Shown here one piece after another: positions 8,761 to 16,775 of a stretch of DNA of 18,625 nt (positions are counted from its first letter, which is position 1; each line of letters starts with the position of its first letter). A model generated the notes under the pieces. The model was not told the DNA's origin, searched no databases, and saw only the letters and a program-made list of their open reading frames with translations. Location of the stretch: positions 1 to 18,625 of the forward strand of contig VKHC01000111.1 of NCBI GenBank assembly GCA_015143735.1, written 5' to 3'. This DNA is from Synura sp. LO234KE (Eukaryota; Sar; Synurophyceae; Synurales; Mallomonadaceae). Both the position numbers and the translations under genes were made by a program.

Positions 8761-9600
8761 AGTCAGTGACGGACCGAAAGATAAACGCGTAAAGAAGCGT
8801 GCGGTAGGAAGGCGGGTGTGGTGTAAAGGGACATTCTCCAGTGTGATAGTAAGCGATGCCCTTCATTTAAGGGTGGGAGTCAGCGGTAAGGGCAGCTCGC
8901 AGCGTGAGGGTGACCAATGAAGACATTACAGGGGCGAGGGGTCACTTTCCCTTTCGACGCGGTGGATGTTTCGAGGAAGGAGAAATAGGCCTCCCTGACC
9001 CAGGGCGTGTCTTGATGATGCTGGCAATGAGAATGCACTTCCGGACAAGGCGGTGGTCTTTCCGGCAGGTTTGAGACCGAAAGGCAGCAGAGTTGGGCTG
9101 GGTGACCTCTGGACGAGTCACGGTTCGCAGTGAAGTGGGGAGGGATCCGTGTGGTTTGGATGGTGCAGGACGGACGTTGGGAGAGCGAAATGGTGACCCC
9201 TTGTTCAATCTTTAGGGCCTCAAGGATCCGGAGTAAACATCAATTGTGGGTACCACGCCAGGGGTTGAGGGATGCAGCGTAAAGACAATAGTGAACGTGG
9301 TCCCGGGCGCCCCAAGAGTGGGACCGAGGTTTGAACGTGCACACTTGCCCAACGTCAAGAGGCATAGGAACAGAGGTGGTGGAACAGCTGGGAGAATGCT
9401 AGTGAGCCACGAGGGTAGAACCGGGGTGTCTATTCACAGTGTTCGAAAGTAGCTGACGTCTAGTGTAAGAAAATCGTGCTGGGAGTGAGTGCCCTCCCGA
9501 TGGAGAAACTTGAGTTGGGAGTGCGTGAGACTCGCCCTCCAGGTCGGATCCAGTAGACGATCAGAGGCAGGGGCAGTTAGTGTGGGTGGGCCTGTGGCAA
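8761..9600 (-). other. Eroded upstream part of the minus-strand ORF2; no clear domain
   Basis: This stretch lies where the reverse transcriptase should be in copy 2. It is only about 840 bases long, and no [FY]ADD motif was found. An open frame (9208-8942) is basic and Ser/Pro-rich without recognised motifs. It probably contains the residue of a deletion. At 9131-9160 the minus strand carries CCAAACCACA followed by GATCCCTCCCC, echoing a unit of the hairpin array at 10786-10816. Confidence 0.3.
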
Positions 9601-9648
9601 GGACCAAGGTCCCTTAAGAGTGTACTCAATGAGGCTGGACCGCGAGAG

Positions 9649-9692
9649 GGTGCCGTCTGGGGGCGAGTTGGAGCCACGGCGCATAGTGGAGT
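9649..9692 (+). repeat. 44-bp repeat, member 1
   Basis: It contains a 24-base stretch (9665-9688, starting GAGTTGGAGCC and ending GCATAGTG) identical to 16462-16485. The similarity extends to about 44 bases. Both members lie in minus-strand copy 2, one in its 5' leader region and one just past its ORF1 3' block. A terminal-repeat or leader-duplicate relation is possible. Confidence 0.7.
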
Positions 9693-9899
9693 TTTTTCCG
9701 AAAATCGTTTATCTTAATTATAGACAGACAAAGGCATGCGCAGAATGTCTTATGATTAAGAGCCCCCATGTACCAACTGGCAAGCCCCGTTACCGAATGG
9801 GGGAGGGGGGAGGATGCTCCGCCCGTAAGCGCAGTAAAGTCCTCCCCCGGAGATTATTAGTACGCAATTATGTCCCCAGCTAGATGACAGGGGACGCGC
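9693..9899 (-). repeat. Distal part of the GC-rich block of copy 2
   Basis: On the minus strand this reads from CGCGTCCCCTGTCATCTAGC through TGCGTACTAA and CCGGGGGAGG to GGCTTGCCAGTTGGTACATG, GGGGCTCTTAAT and AGACATTC. Each of these has a counterpart, in the same order, in copy 1 at 2684-2850. The proximal part of the same block lies at 14826 and above. The nested insertion separates the two. Confidence 0.75.
9884..9899 (+). repeat. Target-site duplication, left
   Basis: ATGACAGGGGACGCGC, 16 bases, is identical to 14810-14825. The bases on either side differ between the two, so the repeat is exactly 16 bp. It bounds the insert at 9900-14809. Confidence 0.85.
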
Positions 9900-10428
9900 A
9901 CTTTTAATTTAATTTCGTTTTCAAAAACCTGCTTTTTGAACATCGTGATTTTAGGCACTTTCGACAATTTTCAAGAAATTCGGCTGATGCCTATGCAACT
10001 CATAGGTATAATAACGTACATACTGAAATTTTTCCAGGTAATATTGGCTGGAGACACCAGACTCCAAAAAAGGGAGGATGGCAAGCTCAGAAATTGTAAA
10101 CGCGCCCGAAACAAGGCAGCGAAACAGCGGCGAAGGACCGAAATTCCACCTTGCCTAATCAATAAACTGAACACAAAAACTTTTAAAGTTGCTCGGAAAA
10201 CTCAACTCAAGTTTAAAATATTCAAATATCTTTGAAACCAAATTACGAACCCTGGAACAAATACCATCAATTAAATCAAATTCGAAAACCAGATCAGATC
10301 TCAGTTAACTCAAATACCTCATATCCCCGATCTGTCTCAGCCTCATCTTTATGGCCTGAGAACTCGGTCCAACATAATTCTATAAGAAAAAAAATCTTAT
10401 TCGCACTGGATCTGTCTCCCTCAGCAAC
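9900..10428 (+). other. AT-rich 5' part of the insert; no supported gene
   Basis: This is the start of the insert. A Lys/Arg-rich open frame without ATG covers 9936-10235 and a second overlaps to 10462. Neither shows a motif I recognise. The region may be untranslated leader for the gag-like frames that begin near 10960. Confidence 0.35.
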
Positions 10429-10816
10429 CAGATTATTTTCTTTCCAAACCACAGGAACATAATCAGCATCTCTCTGCTAACAACCTCATAACTTCGGAAC
10501 CCCTAAGCACTCTTTCCAAATTACAGGAGGCTCAGGAATGCTCAGCTGATTTGACCAGAAACCATCCTCTCCTTCCAACCTACAGGAGAGAAACCTGCAG
10601 ATACCTGATGAAGGGCCCCTTCCCAAACCACAGGGTGGCTTCCTATCTCTCTCCCATTATTTATTGCAAGATCTCTGGGTTCCCTCTCCTAGGGTGGGAC
10701 TGCCTCAGAGACACCAAAGACCAGCTAAAGCTCGACTCGGAGGGTACCTTCCAAACCACAGGACCCTCCCCAGTGTTTCCAGATTGGAGGGTATCTCCCA
10801 AACCACAGATCCCTCC
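10429..10816 (+). repeat. Array of six stem-loops with a conserved 12-nt loop
   Basis: Loop TTCCAAACCACA or a close variant starts at 10442, 10514 (TTCCAAATTACA), 10573 (TTCCAACCTACA), 10620 (13 nt), 10749 and 10796 (TCCCAAACCACA). In each, the bases before and after the loop pair with each other although the stems differ. Unit 1 pairs GATTAT with ATAATC. Unit 2 pairs CCTAAGC and CTC with GAG, GCT and AGG. Unit 3 pairs CTCTCC with GGAGAG. Unit 5 pairs GGAGGGT with ACCCTCC. Unit 6 pairs GGAGGG and ATC with GAT and CCCTCC. Unit 4 is weaker (CCC/GGG and GAAG/CTTC around a 3x3 internal loop). Spacings of 72, 59, 47, 129 and 47 bases are not all multiples of three, so this is not a protein repeat. 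An RNA- or DNA-hairpin recognition role is likely. Confidence 0.8.
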
Positions 10817-10941
10817 CCAGCAACACTTTTGGAATCATCTTTTGCAAACCTTTTTTAAATATACAAACAATGGATGAATATCCCAAAGCTCTAAAATCGA
10901 AAGTTTGCTGACCTACCTGACCAGCAACCCTCTCCAATCCG

Positions 10942-10978
10942 AGCTTCATATTCCACCCAAACATTGGAAGATGAAGCT
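10942..10978 (+). other. Long hairpin, possible seventh array member
   Basis: AGCTTCAT (10942-10949) pairs perfectly with ATGAAGCT (10971-10978). Inside that, TTCCA pairs with TGGAA after one A/G mismatch, leaving a 9-nt loop, CCCAAACAT. It lies 126 bases after the last array hairpin and overlaps the start of the gag-like coding stretch. The loop shares a CCAAAC-like core with the array, but membership is uncertain. Confidence 0.6.
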
Positions 10979-13156
10979 GCTTTCCAGCGCTTCTTTGCTG
11001 CGATAATAACAAATCCAAGTACCTACCTGAAAGTGATAGAAGAGCCCTCCCCGTACCATGCGCGGACACACCCCTTCACACGAGCTCCGGATGATGAAGC
11101 TGCATACCACCGCTTCTGTGCCAACCTCAAGCATACTGAGGTCTCTAACCCTTGACCATTACTCCCTCCCACACCAATGGTGGTTGAAGAGAATTTTCTG
11201 GACCCCTTCCCACCCCAAGAACTATCTCAATACCTCTGCCTCATGATCAGAACAACTTCTGCACCCATGGATTTTTCAGTGGAAAACATAACTCGCACAA
11301 AACTTCCAACTCCCCAAGGAATCTCAAAAGAAAGGAATACGACATTTTGACCAAGTCTTCACAACAGAGTACATTCCAGACGGAAATGCGGTGAAACTCT
11401 ATCGAGTCCAGAAAAAGACCCCTCAGCAGCTCTGCTCCGTCCATGTGCTAACTGCATACCACTGGGCAAGGCTCTATCTCCCGGGAAAGAAAATGCCACT
11501 CATCCCACAAGATGACTTGCCGCACCTGAACTCATTATTACTAAAACTCAGCGTGCACTCATCCCTGGAACACCACCTCCTCGAGTATTTGGGACTAACC
11601 TCCGTCCGGAACTGGAAACGATGGAGATTGCACGATTACTATACAGATTCTGGATAAAACAAGAGAAATTCAAGGCCCCAAAACGAGCACTAACGAACCC
11701 TGAGGAGGACAGACCACCAAAAGAGACTCTGGAAGTGGGGACGCTTCCTAATACTGAGGGGACCACCATAAATCCATTCCAGACCCTGGAGTGAGAAACT
11801 GTCGACCGTAATGAAGAGGATTTTGATGGTCCACCCCCTTCTCCCACAGTAGACGACGACTCTGACCTAGCATCGGAGGCTCGGACAGTCCGCTCCTTCG
11901 ACCCTACCCAGAGAAATGGTCAATAGCGGCTTTCCCTGAGCTCTCCATTCTTGATGATGTACGCAAAGAACAACTCAAGTACACACGGCATCACCAACAA
12001 AATGCCTGGTCTCCACTGGTAGAACTTGAAGGACCTCCAATATGGGAACGACAAATGACATGCGGCACGGCAGAAGGAACTCACTCTAACCAACCACACC
12101 GAGACCTACGGACTCCGCGCTCGCCCCTACGCTCCTCGGGAACACGCCAAGACTTCTCAAGCCTCTCTAGCTACTGCCCACTACCGATACCCACCAACTT
12201 TAATTAATCATCAAACGAGAAAGAGACCTCCGCTACCAACTATGCAATCACCATGACAAAGACACTTGGGCCTGGCACATCAGCCACAAACAAGGCACGG
12301 ACCACAGAGTCAACATAGCCTTTGAGGAACTCAAGAGAGCTCGGACTACTGTCCACTGCCAACACACGTTTCTCCATGAAGTCCTCCAGGAGCAACTTCC
12401 CCCGAAACTTCCAGGACAATGCCGACATGCCCCCATCCACCAGTTGCACCATAACAACGAAATGGGAATATTGCAGACCTCTTTCTTCCTGGCTACATAA
12501 ACGACAGTCAGAACAATGGTACTCATGCAGTTTCCCTTAGCAGCTAGGCCTGAATACCGCCATCTTCTCACTGCAGATTTGGAGAACAAGGACGACCACT
12601 TTCTGCGCAGTCGTCTACAGCTCCCACAAGCACAGAATCCTAGATCTCTCTACTGGCCATGCACTATATTCAATAAAATCACGGAAAGAGGTTTTAATAT
12701 TGTTACACTCCAAAAGAGCTTCAGCAGGGTCATCCGGACAAACGTCCGGCCAGAATACTATGGTATCAACGTACCTGCTCCTTACCAACAGCCACCATTG
12801 CAATGCCTATCCTGCGCCCGTCCACACTCCATGGAGGATTCTGGCCTGCATACTACACGGGACGAGACCTATTTAATGAAGCTCTTGCACTCCTAGGCGC
12901 TCCACTCCCGGACATAGACATCCCACCTACACCCACCCCAAGTAATGCGTATCGCGGACTTCTTGGTCCTGGACGTGCTCTGGCAGCCCTCGATAGCACA
13001 CATGCAATCCGTAAAATTGAACTGGAAACTGCGAGATCAACGACTGGAATCTCTGACCCAGAACTCCGGGAAGCGGTCATCGCATATGAAAGAGATCCAG
13101 AGCTACAGGGAAAAGACTGGAGAAAAGTAGATCAGTACAATCTACTCTACTGGTAA
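10964..13156 (+). pseudogene. Gag-like coding region, several frames
   Basis: Successive plus-strand frames keep a coding look up to the protease. The frame at 10964-11155 has an internal duplication: DEAAFQRFFAAI, then DEAAYHRFCANL. A frame at about 11331-11657 reads RHFDQVFTTEY and later a Leu-rich helix-like part. It is followed by an acidic linker (DDDSDLASE, about 11848-11880), with a TGA at about 11792. A frame at about 12205-12497 is rich in His and Cys (YQLCNHH, CRHAPIHQLHH). The ORF at 12516-12896 ends near CLSCARPH, a possible zinc-binding motif. An ATG frame at 12803-13156 has a helical, charged C-terminus (ELREAVIAYERD). By position before the protease this is gag-like; I recognise no specific family. 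Frameshifts and stops make it inactive. Confidence 0.55.
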
Positions 13157-13528
13157 CGAAAATATAATGTCCCGTACTCTCAACCAGCAGAACAACTGCC
13201 TCTCACCTTATCTCTGGACTGGGATCCTATGACGCTCATGGTGAACATAACCCTCATGATATATTTGGCCCCAACAATCCCCACATATATCCTCTCTTTA
13301 AGAAGCCTCGCCTACAGAGGTATTAAAGTCTGCCCCAACAAAGACACAATGACCCTAAAGAATCTCCAGTCTGGACAATTAATTACATCCTGTCCGATAA
13401 ACGAGGATGGACTCTACCACCTGCAACTGAGCTCCACACTGAGGGCACTGGAAGACCATTGCAACAACCTTCTTCCGCCCTCCAAGACTGGTTCCTTCTA
13501 CCCAGACCCTGACTACTAAAACTCATCC

Positions 13529-13860
13529 TACACTGCTCTGGACAGTGGTGCCACCAACCACTTCATGTGCTCCAAAGAGCTCTTCAGCCACTACCTCCCA
13601 ACGACGTGCGAGCAATAAGAAATATTTCATACGGCAGGAGGTAAAATACAACCCTCTGGCAAAGGATGGCACCCCACTCTAGGTATTTGCTATTTTCTCC
13701 CGACCCTGCCCATCAACATTCTTCCGGCATCACAACTCACCAAACGGAACTGCGAAATATCATTTACATATCTGCCACAACAATCAAGAAATATGGCTTA
13801 GATAACCAACTAAAAGAACTGAACTTTCAACAACTGGACTCTTCCGAATTGACCTAAAAG
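13529..13860 (+). pseudogene. Ty1/copia-type aspartic protease, interrupted
   Basis: The catalytic loop reads ALDSGATNHF (Asp codon 13541-13543), the signature of the retropepsin that cleaves gag-pol in Ty1/copia elements. A TAA at 13616 interrupts it. In the same frame after the stop, the flap-like TAGG and GKG segments follow. YFLPTLPINILPASQLTK comes next, the counterpart of the usual L-Y-V-P-x-L-x-x-N-L-L-S-V-x-Q-L block, and the frame closes at 13798. The expected integrase and reverse transcriptase do not follow. A short readable frame continues to about 13857. Confidence 0.8.
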
Positions 13861-13991
13861 AAATTGTTGAATTTCTTAAAACATGAATCATAAACGTATT
13901 GCCCCATCCACAACCACATTCACTGACAACAACAATTCAAACTTCTCAATTGCAACCTGCAATAAATTTGTATGGTTAAAAACACGGAATT

Positions 13992-14653
13992 GTGAAGAAC
14001 ATAAACCAACTACCCGTCGCCGAGTCCATCCCTGAACCTCCATCCCCACTCTCTGATCTGCACACCACACCAGCCCAGGTACCTCCGGTCAAGCGCGTTC
14101 GACACGCCAACACACAGAGGTCTTGGCTCACCCCAGTAAAAGACCTCCTTGCCCCACCAACCCCGACAGACTCCCCGGACACCAAACGCGGCCCACTCAG
14201 AAAACCCACCAGCCCATGCTCCAAGCTGCAAACATGCAGCGCCTTCCCTCTTGCAACCTGGCGCCGGCACACTCTCCTCCCCCGACCTCGCCGCCGCGTC
14301 ATCCAGCCCATGGACCCAGCATCTACCCCAACATACGTTACGCTCCCGCGACTTCTGACCGGGCTCCGGACGAGTAACGCCTCTATCCGACATAGGGGAG
14401 GAACCAGGCCACCCAAAAGAACCCATGCCGAAACCCGCGCACTGGAGAACCTTGAGATTAACCAGATGATGCCTCTCGCCTCTTACTGGCATCGACAGAA
14501 AAGGGTGATATCTTACCGAGCTCTTCGCAGGACCCTGGAGTGGACCCGTATGCCCTAATAGAGGAAGAGGAGGTGGCGAGGCCCCCCCTCGTCCCCTGGT
14601 CCCAAATCATAGCTGCCGCAAAAGTACTTCCCCAGGACATACTGGGCGATTGA
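13992..14653 (+). pseudogene. Proline-rich tail after the protease, function unknown
   Basis: The open frame 13992-14558 (no ATG at its start) is rich in Pro, Thr and Arg, for example IPEPPSPLSDLHTTP. A frameshift near 14531 leads to an acidic and then hydrophobic ending, DPYALIEEEEVARP and VPWSQIIAAAKVLP, stopping at 14651. No integrase zinc finger or catalytic D,D,E arrangement is seen. It sits where integrase would start in a copia element, so it may be a replaced or novel C-terminal domain. The remaining 150 bases to the insert's end are untranslated and AT-rich. Confidence 0.4.
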
Positions 14654-14809
14654 CTAGATTAGCTAGCGTAGACGGTTTTCGTCCTGCATGCCCGCCACAC
14701 TGAAAAATGTGATTTGCTTTTTGCTCATGGGGGTACTTTACTGTACGGTCTTTCATACCTTTCCATACCTTACTTTAAATCTAAGAAGTTAATCAGAAAT
14801 TTAAATAAA

Positions 14810-14825
14810 ATGACAGGGGACGCGC
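14810..14825 (+). repeat. Target-site duplication, right
   Basis: Identical to 9884-9899 over all 16 bases, and directly follows the AT-rich 3' end of the insert. The sequence beyond (GTACC, then GCGCCGGGGAAGG) continues the GC-rich block of copy 2. Confidence 0.85.
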
Positions 14826-15392
14826 GTACCAGCGCCGGGGAAGGACGATTCTACTATAAACAAACACCACGCGTGACACTTTAGCGATGCGGGGATAAGA
14901 CTGTCCTAACAAGGCGAGTAGTAACAGGGGCACAGGATAGTAAATGCAACACACGTCTCGAGAAAGCGGTCACCACGCCGACCGAGGCCATGAAGGTAAA
15001 ACATCAGAGAACAAACACCGACAGAGTTGCATGTCTTTCAACAGTTGTGGCGGCTCCCTCGTGAAACTCCGCAGCGTGTGCTCCTCGAGAGCCTGTACAG
15101 TCGCCGAGATAACGCGGGGGGACCCCGCAACTGCTACATCTTGCGAGTTGGTATATGACGCCGGCACCGATACTCGAGATACCCCAGTATGCTTGACCGG
15201 GAGCAAAGGGTCTTGAAGTGGTTGCTCCCGATAAAGAAGGCGGACCGCGAGCCAGTCTTGCGCCACGAAATCGACGAGTTATCCCACAAAGGGTTGACGA
15301 CTGTGTCCCATGGAACGGGACCTAGGCTCTCAATCAGAGTTCACTGACGATCCGAGAAACGCCCAAGCCAACCGCCCATAAAGCTGTCAGGG
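14826..15392 (-). pseudogene. C-terminal part of ORF1, copy 2
   Basis: Minus-strand counterpart of 1900-2700. The best match is a DNA stretch near 15010-14965, CCTTCATGGCCTCGGTCGGC, against CCTTCCTGGTCTCGGTCGGT in copy 1. It encodes SVGVV within a hydrophobic segment, with a stop just before it in this copy. The Pro-rich 13-codon repeats of copy 1 are not recognisable here, so they were lost or expanded only in copy 1. Distally it runs into the GC-rich block (CCCCGGCGCTGGTACGCGCG). Confidence 0.5.
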
Positions 15393-16292
15393 TTACCTGC
15401 AATTTCGAACAAGATCGGAAACAGCGCCAGATGCAAAAATTTGTGATGGACGGTCTCGCCGGGTTCGTTCAAGCAGGTCTTCCGTGCAGACCCGAATTTC
15501 TAGTTCCTGGGTGCACGCGTATGAGGCGAAGTCGGGCGCAGTGATATCCAGAAGCAGACTGCACAACCAGCTGCCCTGAACATACAAAGTTATCCGTGAC
15601 CGCTCGCGTTGATGATCAAACTGTTGTGAGATGCCCGATGGAGTGAATTCCGAAATTTCAAAAGCAGAAAGAAATTGTTCCGTCAACGATTCGATATCGG
15701 TAGCAGACCAAATTTCTTCCGATGTCGACAGAGATACTCCCTGCATTTTACAAGGGGTCTCTTCTTCGATTCCGATATGACACAGTCTGGCTGTCCATGA
15801 TGAGCCTGGACGTTTTGCAAAGTCATAATCAGTGCGTTCTTCACTAATATCATCTTCGACCGAAAATTCAGACTCAGTGAAGATTTCGGAAGACTCCTCG
15901 TAGAATGGTGAAGCCGCAATAACCCCAAAGTTTCGGCCGCTGAAGGAATTGCCAGGTTGAGTGCTACCACCAAACCGAAAATCTGGAGGATTAAAAATTC
16001 GAGGATGAGATATTGGAGGGTTGCCGGGAAAGTAACTTTGCGAAGAGTTTAGGTCTAGAGTGAAATCTGTTTGTTCTATAAACCTAAATTGTTGCGCAAA
16101 ATTTCTTTGGCCGAAATTTGGGTTCTCAGGTTGCTGACCAGGAAAACTAAAAATTTTATCTCTCTCTGGATTAAGTTGGCTACAGGCCTAGATTACCTTA
16201 GCCTTGAGGAATACCCTTGGATTCCTTTCTCCTTGACGGTCGCTATCGTGGATTGGTTGGAGATTCCGGTTTTGCTATTCGCGATTTTCCAT
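15393..16292 (-). pseudogene. FG-containing ORF1, copy 2 (shortened)
   Basis: A 264-residue frame is open from 16187 to a stop at 15393. Two in-frame TAGs separate it from the likely ATG at 16292. It starts with SQLNPERDKI, matching SQVNPERDKI of copy 1 (residues 47-56). It has NFG, FRFGG and DFTLDLNSSQSYF, which correspond to the FRFG/LNSSQ repeat of copy 1, then an acidic region. GISQQF, VQGSW and LEIRVC follow in the same order as in copy 1. Most of the central FG region of copy 1 is missing. Codons are otherwise well kept, suggesting that selection once acted on the folded C-terminal part. Function unknown; gag/ORF1-like by context. Confidence 0.7.
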
Positions 16293-16500
16293 TTCGCAGC
16301 GTACGCTAAAAGTCGGGAGCAGTGTCGCCTGCGCTTTTGAAGGCTTAGATAACGTATATCTAGAGGCTATAAGGCCAATTCTGAGGCAAAACTACTCAGA
16401 AGCCGAGTAGTAAAACACTCACACAAAACACGATTTTGAAACTAAGGGTGCAACTGGGGGTGAGTTGGAGCCACGGCGCATAGTGCAGTAAACTACTTTG
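16293..16500 (-). promoter_or_regulatory. TATA leader of ORF1, copy 2
   Basis: On the minus strand, CTTCTGAG, CTCAGAATT and CCTTATAG (between 16405 and 16367) align in order and spacing with GTTCTGAG, CTCAGGATTT and ATATAAGG of copy 1 (201-237). The distance from TATA to the first ATG is about 75 bases, compared with about 55 in copy 1. Upstream lies one member of the 44-bp repeat. Confidence 0.5.
16447..16489 (+). repeat. 44-bp repeat, member 2
   Basis: Counterpart of 9649-9692, with 24 identical bases at 16462-16485. Surrounding sequence is much more diverged than this core. Confidence 0.7.
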
Positions 16501-16569
16501 TCCATATCTGGTTGTTGTTAGATTTCCCGTTAGACAAAATTTTTGTTAGTTTAGTGGTCTTCTAATACG

Positions 16570-16775
16570 TCGGTGCACCTCTTTTCTTCTTTCTTTTTTG
16601 CCAGCTTAATGAATACTTAAGATTTTGCACGAAATATTTACTTACTCCAGATTTATCTCGTGCTCTAAAAAATGCACCATCTTTACTAGAAATGCAAGTT
16701 TGCGCAACATCACCACCTTGAAGATTTTGCGTAACCAGATTCATCACGGTGCTTCAACGACAAGAAATTAAAAAA
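16570..16775 (-). repeat. Dispersed repeat, unit 1, with possible coding trace
   Basis: Aligns with 17752-17945 over most of its length, for example ACATCACCACCTTGAAGATT against ACATCACCATCTTACAGATT. Read on the minus strand, both encode a similar short peptide: GGDVAQTCISSKDGAFFRA here, and GDVISA, an in-frame stop, then ISVDAFMKA in the other. This suggests a duplicated, decayed coding segment. No family recognised. Confidence 0.5.

Larger units (their letters stand above)
9900..14809 (+). mobile_element. 4.9-kb gag-protease retroelement inserted in copy 2
   Basis: A perfect 16-bp direct repeat flanks this segment. Joining the outer flanks (…CTAG, one copy of the repeat, GTACC…) restores the order seen in copy 1 at 2680-2715, which shows a clean insertion. 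On the plus strand it holds an AT-rich start, a stem-loop array (10429-10816), gag-like frames (10964-13156), a copia-type aspartic protease (13529-13800) and a Pro-rich tail (13992-14653). The 3' end is AT-rich and ends AAATTTAAATAAA. No reverse transcriptase, RNase H, integrase or terminal repeats were recognised. A 16-bp duplication is long for a retroviral-type integrase (usually 4-6 bp) and fits target-primed insertion better. It is probably non-autonomous and is decayed. Confidence 0.75.
6317..16500 (-). mobile_element. Decayed LINE-like retroelement, copy 2, split by a nested insertion
   Basis: Read on the minus strand from 16500, this copy has a TATA leader similar to copy 1 and an ORF1 homologue (16292-15393, continuing to about 14900). 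Next comes the GC-rich 3' block, interrupted by a 4.9-kb insert and resuming at 9899, then a spacer, an RNase H module (8760-7420) and finally the terminal motif at about 6345-6317. The reverse transcriptase catalytic region seen in copy 1 is not found here. The space between 9600 and 8760 is too short for it, so it was probably deleted. Divergence from copy 1 is high, which points to an old pair. The distal boundary is uncertain because 6493-7420 has no counterpart I can recognise in copy 1. Confidence 0.55.

Noticed and set aside
9665-9688. tRNA primer binding site
   Set aside because: The TGG-starting segment could pair with a tRNA end, but it appears twice at positions that do not fit a single site next to a 5' LTR, and no LTR boundary is visible.
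10441-10816. CRISPR-like array
   Set aside because: Repeats are only 12-14 bases and vary, spacers are unequal, stems differ and the context is a eukaryotic retroelement.
10551-10877. Open frame through the hairpin array
   Set aside because: Motif spacing is not in multiples of three and the frame has no recognisable features. The structural explanation fits better.
13976-14492. Long minus-strand open frames opposite the Pro-rich tail
   Set aside because: GC-rich codon bias on the plus strand leaves the opposite strand open. No motifs were seen there.
9900-14809. Terminal inverted or long direct repeats of the insert
   Set aside because: Only AT-rich, low-complexity resemblance between the ends (TTTAATTTAATTTC and its rough complement). 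Not above what composition would give.
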